Origin: Molossus alvarezi
Lineage: Eukaryota > Chordata > Mammalia > Chiroptera > Molossidae
Assembly (NCBI GenBank): GCA_037176705.1
Contig: CM073887.1
Coordinates: 23,439,501 to 23,503,500 of the forward strand
Length of the DNA stretch: 64,000 nucleotides
Direction: 5' to 3'
Shown here: positions 33,516-44,743 of the stretch, piece by piece
How positions within the stretch are numbered: the first letter of the stretch is position 1
Layout of the letters: every line of letters starts with the position of its first letter
Notes under the pieces: generated by a model
What the model was told of the DNA's origin: nothing
Seen by the model: the letters and a program-made list of their open reading frames with translations, nothing else
Databases searched by the model: none
Made by a program: the position numbers and the translations under genes

Positions 33516-35879
33516 GCTTTTACCGTGAGCTCGAATCTCTGTTGTTTTTGTAGGTATTTTAAGCTGTGTCAGGGGCTGCTCACCAGGTGGCCTTTTCATC
33601 TCTCTCCTGTTGCTACATCATTCATCTCGAAATGGTTTAGTAGCAAGAAGAACTGGTACAGAAGGAATGCACCTATACGGAGAGGCCTTCTGGAAGAGCT
33701 GCTGCCATTTCGTGGGGAGGGTGGGCCAGGTCTGGGGGCAGGAAGGAGAGGCAGAAGCACACGACAGCTGGGGGGACGACACTGGAACCCATCAGTATGG
33801 CAGCTGGCCTTATGGGGATCCAATAGACACACCCTGCGTCACATACAAAACAAAGCTGTGAACCTGATCTAGTCAAATATTTAGCTGGTGATTGCTTCCC
33901 GCTTTTGTCTGCTCAGAAAGGGATAAAGAATTCCTTGCAATCTTCCATGTTCTGAAAATGGTCCTCTTTCTGGAAAATGGTTGATGCTTCAGGCAGAGTT
34001 CTGAACATAGCAAAGTTCCGCAGCCTGGACGCTTTCCCTGGGCACGCTCTCCCCTTAGAATGCATCACGCTAAGCCAGGGACAGACAGCTGCCACCTGCC
34101 CTTTGAATAGGCTGCATGTGGGAGGTGGATAGAGTTTGATGTTGCTCCTGTGGGAGCTGAGATCCACAAACCTCTCTAGTCCTTGCATCTCCACAGGATG
34201 GAGTAGAAGGTGCCCTCAGATGGGCAAAGTAGGTGGCGGCTGGAATTCTGCAAAGCTCATTTATTCTGCCAAGTGGAAAGCATTTTGAACTTGCTCCACC
34301 CTTCCTATTTTCCATCTGCCTCATTATTCATCACAGTAATATTTGGGCACTTTGAAAAGAGTGATATTTTAACATGAAGCTATTCCAAGGAGAAAGAAAA
34401 ATATTCTCATTTGGCATAAACCGGTCATGCAAATTAGCCTAAATAAAAATAAGATTAACGGCAGCTTAGAATATTATTGTACTTTCCCAGGCTCCTGCCA
34501 GTCACTGCTGTCAGCTGTAGCATCTCTCCCTCCTGATGACTGTGCAGAAGAAGGGCTTACCTTTGGTTGGTGCTCAGGAATCCACTCAAAAAGACTAGGC
34601 ATCCATGAAGCAGCATTTGGGCAATGTCCAAACCAGCCCTAGAAAGGGGACCAATGAGGGTACCTCCCAGAAGACCCATGAGATTTTATGTTTGGCTCAT
34701 CACAGATGGGCCCATCAAGAATTCTGACATTTACTTTTTTTGTCCCTGGACAAGTATTTAAGTTGTGTGTGTGTGTGTTAAGGGTCAATGCTGTGTAAGA
34801 TGACATTAAAAAAAAAAGAGAGAGACAGTTTTTTCTTCTGGAGGAGAAGAGAATGCAGCATTCTACATCCCTGGTGCAGGAAGGTTCTAGAACGTGGTTA
34901 ACCAGTCCTCACTCTCTTGCCACTGTTGGCAATGAAGCAGGTGTTCCACTTTCCATGGGCACTTCTTTCTTCTCTCTCCTTCTCCAACTCCGTCTCCTTC
35001 TTGCCTCTCTCCTTCCCTCTTTTTTGGGTGTGCCTTATGTGTGCTGGGCTCCAGGGTATCCTAGCTTGAAGCAATAAGCAAGTCCAGAATCGAGGGCACA
35101 TTCCACGGTCACCCAAGACAACAGATGGTCGTTTTTACTATGAATTTCCTCAAGTCATGGTTGAAATGGCATCATTGGATACATTCTCAAAACCCTTCCC
35201 TAAGCCTTGTGTTTGTGAACCATCCCGAAAGCAGAATCTCAGCCTGCTATCTTCATCCCAAGGTTCTATTTCAATCGGACATCAGGACAACTGGGACAAC
35301 ACCCTTACCAGTCTCGTAGCAAAGGAGACAAACATGTCACTCCACTCATTTCTACATCTCTAATTTCAAAGGTCCTGAGAATGGGGGTTGTCACATACCC
35401 TACTGGCAGCTTTGATTTGTTGGGAGAAGTTGGCAACACTACATGAAATCAACAATGCTGACTTTTGAACTTCCTCCCCCACCCCAAAATCTCCTTTTAA
35501 AAAATCCTGTTGAGCAAAGATTTTGCTTTTTGCTTTTTTTTTTTTTTTTTGGTCTAAGAAATATTTCACAGAGGAAACATGCCTAGAGATGCATGGAGAG
35601 GTGCTGAGGTGTCCAGTCTATAAAGTTAGTTCTCTAGCTAAGTCCGGGAGGAGATTAACAAGATTTCTGAAGTATCATATGAACCCCATTCCTCTAGTGG
35701 TTTTGTTTACCAGATAAACTCTCAACAATCTCTTGTTTCTTTACTTAAATGTTTTAACTCACATTCTTCTCAGCCTTGTTTTCTTCTTCTCTTTCCTCTT
35801 GCCCCAAGTTCTCAATCTTTCCAGCATATTAGATTCCAGATCTTAGCCATGTGGCTGAACAAAATCCTCAACATTTTGC
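33516..35879. other. Gene-free stretch
   Basis: No gene is supported, and I recognise no repeat except short simple runs (GT at 34767-34778, poly-A at 34808-34817, poly-T at 35535-35550). Overlapping frames at 33525-33876 on both strands are chance. Confidence 0.45.
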
Positions 35880-36210
35880 ATGCTCTTTGATCTAGTAATT
35901 CCACTCAGAGTTATTGTTTTAGATTGCTATGTGCAAATATTTAGGCATAAACGTGACCATTGGAGCATCAGTAATGAGATGAAAACTGGAAATGAAGACA
36001 TTTGTTGAATAAATTATGAACATAGATGAAATGGAATATTATGCAGTCATTTCAAATGATGTAAAAGATTAATGAAATCTTAACATCCCTAATGTATTAT
36101 TTAGCAGAGATAAAAAGAGTTATAGATAGTATCATCCCATTTCATTAAAAATATGTACATATGATATTTTCTCCAAAGGCTATTAGTATATACATCAAAA
36201 TGTTAACCAT
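35880..36210 (+). repeat. L1 (old L1M-type) 3' region, left part
   Basis: TTGATCTAGTAATTCCACTC, GTGAATAAATT-like text, then TGAAATGGAATATTATGCAG and TAGTATCATCCCATTTCATT are the typical end of L1 ORF2/3'-UTR in old subfamilies. It continues at 36419 after a SINE. Confidence 0.8.
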
Positions 36211-36212
36211 GG

Positions 36213-36418
36213 CCCAGCCAGTGTGGCTAAGTGGATTGAGTGTCGTCCCATGGACTGAGAGGTCCTGGTTCAATTCCCAGTCTGGAAATGCCTGGATTAT
36301 GGGCTCGATTCCCAGTAGGGGGCGTGCAGGAGGCAGCTGATTGATGTTTCTCTCCCACATCAATGTTTCTCTCAAAAAAAAAAAAAAAAAAAAATCAATG
36401 AAAACATTAAAAAAAAAA
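36213..36418 (+). mobile_element. Ves-type SINE, second subfamily, inside L1
   Basis: The head is CCCAGCCAGTGTGGCTAAGTG with CATGGACTGAGAGGTCC and B box GTTCAATTCCC. The middle is GGGGGCGTGCAGGAGGCAGC and the tail a long poly-A (36374-36393) plus AAATCAATGAAAACATT. It lies exactly where the L1 text is broken. Confidence 0.93.
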
Positions 36419-36600
36419 GTGAAGCATGGTTGTCTCTGAAAGATAGGGTTAGAGGTGATTTTTATCTTTTTAATGTTTACTTTTTTGCTTATTTATTTTA
36501 TGATTTCTATTTTTTTGCTTGTCTTTATCTTCTCAATACAGTATAATATAAATTTTATTTTAAAAGTAAACTATCCTCTTATTAAAGTATAATTGGCCAT
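36419..36600 (+). repeat. L1 3' region, right part
   Basis: GGTTGTCTCTGAAAGATAGG followed by TTTTTATCTTTTTAATGTTTAC is the L1 3'-UTR order that would follow TTAACAGTGGTTATCTCTGG in an intact copy, so it continues the element that stops at 36210. Confidence 0.7.
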
Positions 36601-36783
36601 GCTTCAAGAAGGACTGAACTAAAGAAGGAATGGGAGAACTTGCAGAGAGTTCAAAAGTCAGCCATGAAAATGGTCTGGGCATGATAGGTGAGTAGAAGTG
36701 GGGCTGGGAAGAAGGACAGGGAAGGAGAAGGCAGACGAGCTAAAAGGACTGCCATTCAGACCTACCAAAAAGGCTGGGAAGAT

Positions 36784-37020
36784 CCCTGGCCAGTTTGGCT
36801 CAGTGGTTAGAGCATCGGCCCATGAACAGAAGGGTCACAGGTTCGATTCCTGGTCAAGGGCACATACCTGGGTTGCAGGTTCTATCACCAGCCACTGTCA
36901 CGGGACATAGGAGGCAACCAATCAATGTGTCCCTCTCTTACACTGATGTGTTTCTCCCTCTCTCCCTCCCTCCTTTCTATTCTCTTTAAAATCAGTGAAA
37001 AAATATCCTTGGGTGAAGAG
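36784..37020 (+). mobile_element. Ves-type SINE, full length
   Basis: The head CCCTGGCCAGTTTGGCTCAG is followed by CATGAACAGAAGGGTCACAGG, B box GGTTCGATTCCTGG, GGCAACCAATCAATGTGTCC and a tail ATATCCTTGGGTGAAGAG. It is the same head variant as 30312 and 40584. No clear target-site duplication was found. Confidence 0.93.
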
Positions 37021-37465
37021 TAACAAGAGGAAGGATGAGAAGAGACTTGGTTAGTCTTCAGGTCTATAAAGGCTCTCTCACAAAGGAGGGAGAGTTGTGG
37101 TTCTACAGCGACCCAAAGAAAGAAGTGACTTCAAAGTCTGGTGTAAGGAATGGGGGAGAGTTTCTTCCGGGGAGCGCTGGAAGGGGCTAGTGGAGTCCTG
37201 GGAGGCAGGCGTTTCCATGTGTCTGCGATGGTTTGTTCCTTTGCAAACTGAACAGAACCAGTGTTAAGAGCCTGATTTCTGAAGGGACAAGAGGTCTGGA
37301 CAGTAGGAAATTAGGACCACTGCCAGGAACTTACTCTGGGGATAAACAAAATCCTCCAGGAAAAATCCACTTGAACTGAGTAACAACCCTCTTTTTAGGT
37401 TGTGGAAGTCAGTGTACGGCCCCAGGACACTGCAGGTGGGCAGGGCAACAAGCCTCCTTTTTTTT

Positions 37466-37708
37466 TAAATCCTCACCCGAGGATATTTTTCCATTTTTTG
37501 TACAGATAGAATGGGAGGGAGAGAGAGGAAGGGAGAGAGAGTGAGAAACATCTACGTGAAGGGACACATCGAGTGGCTGCCACCCGCACGACCAACCAGG
37601 GCCGGGGACAAACTGCAACTGAAGTACGTGCCCTTAGCGGGAACAGAACCCGGGTCTCTCCGGACCGCAGGCCGACGCTCTAACCACTGAGCCAAACTGG
37701 CCAGGGCG
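37466..37708 (-). mobile_element. Ves-type SINE, full length, perfect 15-bp TSD
   Basis: ATCCTCACCCGAGGATA, a GA-rich middle, CATCTACGTGAAGGGACAC, then GCGGGAACAGAACCCGGG and a final CTGGCCAGGGC. The direct repeat AGCCTCCTTTTTTTT is at 37451-37465 and 37709-37723. This is a young, little-diverged copy. Confidence 0.96.
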
Positions 37709-37723
37709 AGCCTCCTTTTTTTT

Positions 37724-38465
37724 CAAGATTATGAGAAGGTTGGAGGAGTTTGTCAAAAGGAAATTACACTGATTACATTACTAGGGAATTTGGATTATAC
37801 ACGAACGTTTAAGAGAGAATTGCAGATATTTCACCCAAAGAAATGGTCTTTAAAAGAAGAAATAAGATAACACCACCTACCCTCTATCAGGCTGATGTAA
37901 GAGAGTAAAAATGGTAATAGAAAAAAGAAAGTCCGGAGACTTAATTTAATAAAGATACTTAAATCATTTTGGGAAACTGGAAAAGCACCAGAAGAAAAGT
38001 CAAAATATGACAGTGATAGAAAAAATATTTTTTTAATAAGGAAGTAAAATCTCTACTCATTGAAACCATTCTTATATTAACCAGAGAGTTAACATTTAAG
38101 GGAAAAAGTAGAACATTTAGCCCTAGCAGAGAATACTTGGCAGGCTAGACCACCAGGCTGGTCTGGTATGACAATTCCCATGAGTTTATTTGTGTTTAAA
38201 AACTTTGAGTGTCCTGAAAGTCAGCTCTGTTGCCCAGACCTACAGTTTAGAATGACAGCCCAGAGTATTGCTTGATTCTCAGTCATCAAAGAGATATTCC
38301 TTCATGCTTAGTATAATACTCTTAGAGTGGCGGGAACAGCCAATGTTATTACTTAGGAAGAACTTTCAGTCATGGGGGTAAGAGATCAAAGAAGTTTTCT
38401 ATAATTGTTTTTCTTTCAGGATAAAGCTTCCGTTGATAAGAAAATTGTATAAACAAAAACATACC
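37724..38465. other. Gene-free stretch
   Basis: A-rich sequence with no recognised gene or repeat. Confidence 0.45.
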
Positions 38466-38870
38466 TCATTTGTTAATTTATTCTTGTACTCAATCACTCA
38501 ACAGATGGTTATTGAACATGTAATATGTGCCAGGAACAAAGCTAGTTGTTAAGAACAAAGAAGGGCCTGGCCAGTGTGGCTCAGTGGATTGCGCATCATC
38601 TCACACACCAAGAGGTCGCCGGTTTGATTCAGTTAGAGCACTTGCCCATGATGCAGGCTTGATCCCCAGTAGGGGGCCTGCTGGAGGCAGCCAATCCATG
38701 TTTCTCTTTTGTCAATGTCTCTCTCTCTCTCTCTCTCTCCTTTCCTCTCTATCTAAAAATCCATAAAAACATATTTTAAAAAAGAAGAAGAAAGAAGAGT
38801 TTCTGCCCTCAGGAAGATTGCAATCTAACCAAAGATACTTGCCAATTGGAAGCTTGTGTGAAGTGTACCA
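38466..38870 (-). repeat. LINE-2 (L2) 3' end, antisense, split by a SINE
   Basis: Left part: ACTCAATCACTCAACAGATGG, TTATTGAACATGTAATATG, TGCCAGGAACAAAGC. Right part after the SINE: TTTCTGCCCTCAGGAAGATTG and CAATCTAACC. Together they give the usual antisense L2 3' order. Confidence 0.7.
38564..38784 (+). mobile_element. Ves-type SINE, second subfamily, 13-bp TSD (12/13)
   Basis: GGCCTGGCCAGTGTGGCTCAG, a head with CACACACCAAGAGGTCGCC, GGGGGCCTGCTGGAGGCAGC, a (CT)n run at about 38719-38740 and an A-rich tail. Direct repeats AAGAACAAAGAAG (38551-38563) and AAGAAGAAAGAAG (38785-38797). Confidence 0.93.
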
Positions 38871-40571
38871 CCAATATTAGATATACCAAAGTGTCAAATG
38901 GAGGAAATCTCACCAATTTCCCCAAATCAATATTTTTATCCCCTGTGCGATGTCACTGAGGTATCATGAATATTAATTAATTTCCCAATATTGGCATGCT
39001 GGTGATCTTCGATTTGCCCCTCCAGGTCCACTCTCTACCTTTCTCCATCCTACTCAGCCCTGAAAGCTGGCCTAGGTGCCCTCTGACTTTTGGTTGGGCT
39101 CAGGTAGTGAGAGGTGTGGCCGGAGATGAATGGGTGAGGGGAAGGTAAGGTTGGGTGTTTATTTCTCCAGTTCTCTCTCTGCCACATCTTTCTACAAAGA
39201 CCAATAGGGAACCCTCTCCAAACACTGCCCTTCATGCCTGAGGGTGGAATGGCTCCCACTGTTGGTAGTCTGGGGCACTGCACTATTCCTGTCGGTTTCC
39301 TAAATCAGCCCACATTCAGGTGCCATCTGTTCCATGCCTTTCTGATGCAGAGGGGGAAGGATTTCTTCACTAAAGGGAAAATCAAGGTATCTATTTTAGA
39401 TCATTTCTGGGACCGGTATTAATGGAATACTTTGAGGAATCCTTAATTCAAATAATCCTTTGTTCCTAATTGTTCCTTTTCTGATATGTAAATCAGCAGC
39501 ACTTTATGAGATGGTAGTGGATCATCAATCTTAAAGCCTTTCTTTCACCACCTAAGAAGCTGTAAACATGCTACTCCATGGCATCGGCAAGTTTTCAGCC
39601 TATGTAACCCCTGGTCCTGCAGCTCGAACGGTGATCGTCATCTTCAGGGTCCACCTGATGTGAGTTCCCACACAGATCCTGACCTCAAGCGTCAGGATTC
39701 GGCATTAAGGCTCGCTGTCCCCTGGTCTGGCTGCAACCTTGTGCTCGCCTCCTTACTCTAGTACCTCTCTGTCCATTCTTCTGCGCCTTGAAGTCCTACT
39801 CTAACCAATACCCCTCCCAGGAATCCCGCAGCCCATGGGGTGCAGTGGCTGAGACCTGGCTCTCTGCTAACCAACCACAGGTGCTAACAGCCAGTGCGAT
39901 CGATTGGGTTTCTGAAAGGCCCTAGTCTGTACTTCCAGATCCTGCCTTCATAATGGACCACACCCACCCTGTGCATAAAGAGATGACACTTCTGTACATA
40001 CAGACTCACAAGGTGGCAGCTCAGCTAGGTACTGTTCTAGGTCCTGGAGAGACTGGTTCATATTGCACTTAGAAAGTAGGAATAAATAAATGAATTCTGC
40101 TTTTTGTAGCTAAAGGAAGGGGGGGTGGAGTAAATTATATACTGAAGCCTTAGATTTAATTCATCATGTTGGTTTCTTCCCTTCTCCTTTGAATACACAT
40201 CTACCTTCTTGTTTTCTTTTAAAGATAGTGTACTTTCTCTTAATAGGTAAATAAAACAATTGCATTTTTAAATGATTGTGTTCAAGGCTCTGATCCTACT
40301 ATAATTTTAGAACTAGTGCTTACCTTCAAAGACCACAGGGCTAAAATCATCAAAATTCTACTTGCAAACTCTCACGATGTCGATGGCAAATATAATCAGT
40401 ACTTTGCCCACTTTTATATAATGAGGATATTTCTGTCTTTTCACGAACTATACAAACTACCCCTGATTTGCAGAGATGGATTTAACAAATTCGTTTGAAT
40501 AGAATAGCCCACACAACAGCTTTAGTAACAGGTTGCTGTCCATTTAAGAGATTTTAAAGTTTTATTTAATA
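38871..40571. other. Gene-free stretch
   Basis: No gene is supported. A weak antisense L2 piece is possible at 40010-40090 (TAGGTACTGTTCTAGGTCC). The rest is unique-looking. Confidence 0.45.
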
Positions 40572-40583
40572 AAGCTGTTTGAG

Positions 40584-40890
40584 CCCTGGCTGGTTTGGCT
40601 CAGCGGTTGGAGCATTGGTCTATGGACCGAGGGGTCGAGGGCTTGATTCCGGGTCAAGAGTACGTACCTGGGTTGCAGGTTTTATCCCCAGCTCCGGTGA
40701 GGGAGCCAACCAATCTGTGTGTTTCTCTCACATCGATTTCCTCTCTCTCTCTCCCTCCCTGTCTCTCTCTCTCTCCCTCTCTCCCTCCCTCTCTCTCTCT
40801 CTCTCCCTCTCCCCCTCTCCCTCTCCCTCTCTCCGCCCCTCTCTCCCTTCCCCTTTGTCTAGAAAGCAATGGAAAAATATCCTCGGGTGA

Positions 40891-40960
<70 letters not shown>
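40584..40960 (+). mobile_element. Ves-type SINE with expanded CT core and GAAA/GCAA tail
   Basis: The head is CCCTGGCTGGTTTGGCTCAG. The pyrimidine core is unusually long (about 40738-40850) and the tail after TATCCTCGGGTGAGGA is (GAAA)n at about 40892-40930 followed by (GCAA)n to 40960. Direct repeats AAGCTGTTTGAG (40572-40583) and AAGCTGTTAGAG (40961-40972) enclose core and tail, so both microsatellites grew within the SINE. Confidence 0.95.
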
Positions 40961-40964
<4 letters not shown>

Positions 40965-41001
40965 TGTTAGAGAAAGTTTTTATGTACCATTTGGGTGCAT
41001 T

Positions 41002-41469
41002 TAAAAAAATTTTTTTTCTTTCTTTCTTTTTTCTTGCCCTGGCCGGTTTGGCTCAGCGGTTAGAGCGTCGGCCTGTGGTCCGGAGAGACCCGGGTTCGGT
41101 TCCCGCTAAGGGCACGTACCTCGATTGCAGTTTGTCCCTGGCCCTGGTTGGTCGTGCGGGTGGCAGCCACTCGATGTGTCCCTTCACATCGATGTTTCTC
41201 TCTCTCTCTCCCTTCCTCTCTCTCCCTCTCACTCTATCTGTACAAAAAAAAAAAAAAATTTTTTTTCTTTATTGATTTTAGAGAGAAAGGAAGGTAGAGG
41301 GAGAGAGAGAAAAAAACATTGATGAGAGAGAACATCGATTGGCCGCCTCCTGCATGCCCCCCACTTGGGATGGGGCCCACAACCTGGGCATGTTCCCTGA
41401 CTGGGAATCGAACCAGCGACCTCTTGCTGCATGGGTTGACACTCAACCACCGAGCCACACCGGCTGGGC
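41002..41469 (-). mobile_element. Ves-type SINE (second subfamily), host of a nested SINE
   Basis: The body is 41259-41469 (TTTATTGATTTTAGAGAGAAAGG, CATCGATTGGCCGCCTCCTG, GGGAATCGAACCAGCGACC, CACACCGGCTGGG). Its tail continues on the far side of an inserted plus-strand SINE, at 41002-41035. The outer direct repeat TGGGTGCATT at 40992-41001 and 41470-41479 shows that both pieces are one insertion. Confidence 0.93.
41036..41258 (+). mobile_element. Ves-type SINE, young, nested in another SINE's tail
   Basis: It is nearly consensus-like: GCCCTGGCCGGTTTGGCTCAG, GTCCGGAGAGACCCGGG, GGTTCGGTTCCCGCTAAGGG, TGTGCGGGTGGCAGCCACTC. It ends in poly-A without the GGTGAGGA motif. A short direct repeat TTTTTTCTT (41027-41035 and 41261-41269) is consistent with insertion into the T-rich tail of the host SINE. 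Confidence 0.94.
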
Positions 41470-41479
41470 TGGGTGCATT

Positions 41480-42587
41480 GTTTTTGTTTGTTTCTTCATT
41501 TCATAACTGACAATTTGGCTTTTATAATCACTTTTTTTTTTTAAGGTGAATATAAGTGGTGGCAAAGAGTGTTTTCCAGCTATTGGCTCACACGCTGGGG
41601 CCGGCAACCCAGCCAGATCTTCATGCTGAAGCGCTCACAGGGCTGTTGAGACGTTGACAAGGTTTCGCTGCGTCCCCTGGGATGGAAATAATTGCTTTGT
41701 AAATGGGAACCTGGCCTGAGAGTGAACGTGTCAAGAGCACCTACTCTGAAGCTGGAAGAGTCACAAACAGGAAACTCATCTCCTGATTCACGTCCTATTA
41801 CTTTAATCGCTAACCACTCCGTTTAAGCCTAACAGATATAACCGTGTGTTTGACAAATGCCTTCACATCAAGATTAGATAGGCGCACCAAAAGGCTGATA
41901 TTGAACCTTCCTTACCTTCTGCTGAGGATGTCACTCAAAACCTCTCCCCTCAGTTCCTCTTCTCTGACTGATTACGAAATTCAAAGCCATTCTTATTGCT
42001 GCCCAACACTCTCCCCAGGTGAACTTTGCTTTACACACAACACCTGTGTGTAAATAGAACGGTAATAATACGTTATATTCTCAATATACCACAGGGATCT
42101 CAGTATTGAAAAAGGAACATGGAAATAAATGCTTCTGTAGGCAGATTACCTCTTTTGTAATGTAAACAATATAAACACAGACAAAGCTTCCAATGTACCT
42201 AAGTTTAGATTTTTACATATTGGGTTTCATTAAAGCAGAACATAACTGTAAGTGAAAATATTTTAAGCCTCAGCCCTTTGCCCATCATAATGGTTTTTAA
42301 AAATCTCATTACACTAAAACCCATTAGTTTGAATAATTAAATACACAAAAAAATGCTTTCTGCAGGCACCGAAATCTCTGATTTTAATAGGAAAAGAACT
42401 CAACTGAATGCCTTGTTTTTAAGCTTCTATTTCAGTCTTGTAAAATGGCAAACTGTATAATGACTAGTATGACGCAGAAAGGGCATTGCAGACAGGGTAA
42501 GTGACTGGAAAAACACGGCCAGAACCCAAGTTCAGGACAGCAGACGCAGAATCAAAGGTTCAGGGTCTCCCGGCTAAGCAGTCACCA
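41480..42587. other. Gene-free stretch
   Basis: A+T-rich unique-looking sequence. I see no gene or named repeat. Confidence 0.5.
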
Positions 42588-42597
42588 TGTATTGTTT

Positions 42598-42853
42598 TTT
42601 TGTTTTTTTTTAATCCTCACCCGAGGACATTTTTTTTCCATTTTTTGTTCAGATAGAGTGGAAGGGAGGGAGAGAGAGAGAGAGAGAGAGAAACATCTAC
42701 GTGAAAGGGACACATCGAATGGCTGCCACCCGCACGACCAACCAGGGCCAGGGACAAACTGCAACCGAAGTACATGCCCTTAGTGGGAACCGAACCCGGG
42801 TCTCTCTGGACCGCAGGCCGACGCTCTAACCACTGGGCAAAACCGGCCAGGGC
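42598..42853 (-). mobile_element. Ves-type SINE, full length, 10-bp perfect TSD
   Basis: AATCCTCACCCGAGGACA, a GA run, CATCTACGTGAAAGGGACAC, GGGAACCGAACCCGGG, CCGGCCAGGGC. The direct repeat TGTATTGTTT is at 42588-42597 and 42854-42863. Confidence 0.96.
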
Positions 42854-42863
42854 TGTATTGTTT

Positions 42864-43040
42864 ACCTTATCTCAATCTTGACAACTATGCAAGTGTTACC
42901 AGCCTCACTTCTACAAAGACATCGAAGCTTGGAAACGTTAAGTAACTTGTCTCTTGTCACACAGGTTCTACGCAGAGCTCAGAATTCAAACTCACATCTC
43001 TGCATCTCAAAGAAGTGCTCTTAACCCTCTGCCAACTATT
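42864..43040 (-). repeat. MIR SINE
   Basis: Antisense MIR: TTATCTCAATCTTGACAAC, TATGCAAGTGTTACCAGC, ACGTTAAGTAACTTGTCTC, CAGAGCTCAGAATTCAAAC. The Ves copy at 42598 inserted at its left edge. Confidence 0.8.
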
Positions 43041-43292
43041 AAGGTGAAATTGAAACTGTCAACAATTGTACATTTGTGACTGATAAAGATGGGATTTCAT
43101 GTGGTTTAACTAAAACCTCTCTGCCATACAGTAATCCAAGGAGGAAAAGGCAGCCGTAGCCCCAGGTGACCGGAACGTGTTTTGTAGGACAGGAAGAGCC
43201 CAGGTCACCCGTTCTCACCGCCAGTCCTGCTGGCTTCATGCCCCTCCCACCCGTGTTTGGATGTGCTTTGTTCGTCCCCCCTTTTCATTCAA

Positions 43293-43559
43293 TTTTTTTT
43301 TTTTTTTTTTTTTATCCTCACCCGAGGACATTTTTCCATTTTTTGCTCAGGTAGAGTGGGAGGGAGAGAGAGGAACAGAGAGAGAGAGAGAGAGAGAAAC
43401 ATCGATCTGAAAGGGACACATCGAGTGGCTGCCACCCGCACAACCGACCAGGGCCGGGGACAAACTGCAACCGAGGTACATGCCCTTAGCGGGAACCGAA
43501 CCCGGGTCTCTCAGGACCGCAGGCCGACGCTCTGACTGCTGAGCCAAACCGGCCAGGGC
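43293..43559 (-). mobile_element. Ves-type SINE, young, 8-bp TSD
   Basis: A T tract of about 22, ATCCTCACCCGAGGACA, a GA run, AAGGGACACATCGAGTGG, GCCGGGGACAAACTGCAACC, GCGGGAACCGAACCCGGG, CCGGCCAGGGC. The flanking direct repeat TCATTCAA (43285-43292 and 43560-43567) is short. It is one of the least diverged copies. Confidence 0.95.
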
Positions 43560-43560
43560 T

Positions 43561-43690
43561 CATTCAAAAATTTTTATAGGGCACCCTTGGCACACTAGGT
43601 CCTGTGCGAAGTACCGGAGATACCAATCCGAGCACAAGTTTTCCCTTGATCTTGAGAAATCCGCAGCCTCACTCTTAAGGGAATAAATCC
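43561..43690 (-). repeat. LINE-2 (L2) 3' end, antisense
   Basis: GGCACCCTTGGCACACTAGG, TCCTGTGCGAAGTACCGG and AGATACCAATCCGAG, then a GTTTTCCCTTGATCTTGAG-like segment follow the antisense L2 3' order, diverged. Confidence 0.55.
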
Positions 43691-44741
43691 AGAGCATACA
43701 CATTGCATGAACAGAAGATCGTTTCGGGGATGGATCCAGATGCGTCTGCACATATGGGAATAGCCACGCTGACCTGACATGCCCTCGAAGACGAGGAGGA
43801 GGAGGGCAGTGGCCGCCCGGGCTCTCTTGAGGATCTCCTGATCCTCGGTATCTTCACCCTGGTGGTGAAAAAGTACACAGTGACATGTGGAGGAAAGAAA
43901 TCAAAAGCCTAGAATGCAAAACAGCATGTCTGTTGCTCCTTCCTCGTCTCATTTGTCACTCTTAAAGACCCATCATTTCACCGCTCAGGTGAAGCCACAG
44001 TTTATTTCCTTGGACGTTGAAGCCCCACAATCTGGCATCTACCTCATAGATGGCATTTAATTTTTGCAAAATCCCAGCCAGTAACATAATTTGGAAAACG
44101 CTGAAAGTTAATGAGATTTAGTTTATGTGTCCATATACTTGTGCGTTCACTACGGAGAGTTTACGAAAGTGAGTGGATATTTCATGTAGCTTTAAAACAA
44201 ATGACCGAGCGATGAACTCAGTTATTTCTTCCAGAATACTGCTTCACAGAACAGCGGTGGCATGTTCCTGCCCAGGGCACAGGGGTTCACACCTGCCTCA
44301 TGGCCTTGAGATGTTTTTCTTCAGAACACGGTCCTTTTGGATGTTTTAGAGCAGACATTCAATGCAGTCGGTTATTGTATTTAGTTCGGAGCAGAAAACA
44401 AACTCACCTTGAACATTCTGGGGGATTTTTGTTTTCGTTTTTGTTTTTGTTTAATGGAGACAAGTCTTTCACATAGGGCTGGCCCCTAGTGCTTGTAAAC
44501 AAACTCTCGCTCACCCCGAACACTGAGGTGGCATGTCGTGGAGTTGGTAATTATTAATGACAAGTAATGGTTGGCAGTTATTGGTGACATTTGTGAGAGC
44601 AGGATTAAAATAATAATTACAATAATGTGAAGTGTCATGAACAAACAGTAATTGCAATAATGATTGCTATTATAGTAATGAGTGAGAAAATGATTTCAGG
44701 TTATTAAATCAATAAGGATAACAGAAGCCTGCATGTGTCTC
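43691..44741. other. Gene-free stretch, TAAT-rich in its right part
   Basis: No gene is supported. A forkhead-type TGTAAACA at 44494-44501 and many TAAT/ATTA cores (44548-44558, 44606-44627, 44646-44690) precede the mariner MITE. A GTTTTT run is at 44431-44453. Confidence 0.45.
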
Positions 44742-44743
44742 TA

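Noticed and set aside
41036..41110. tRNA-like sequence with A and B boxes (also in every other Ves copy)
   Set aside because: These are SINE heads with TSD and A-tail, not tRNA genes; they lack a proper cloverleaf and 3' end.
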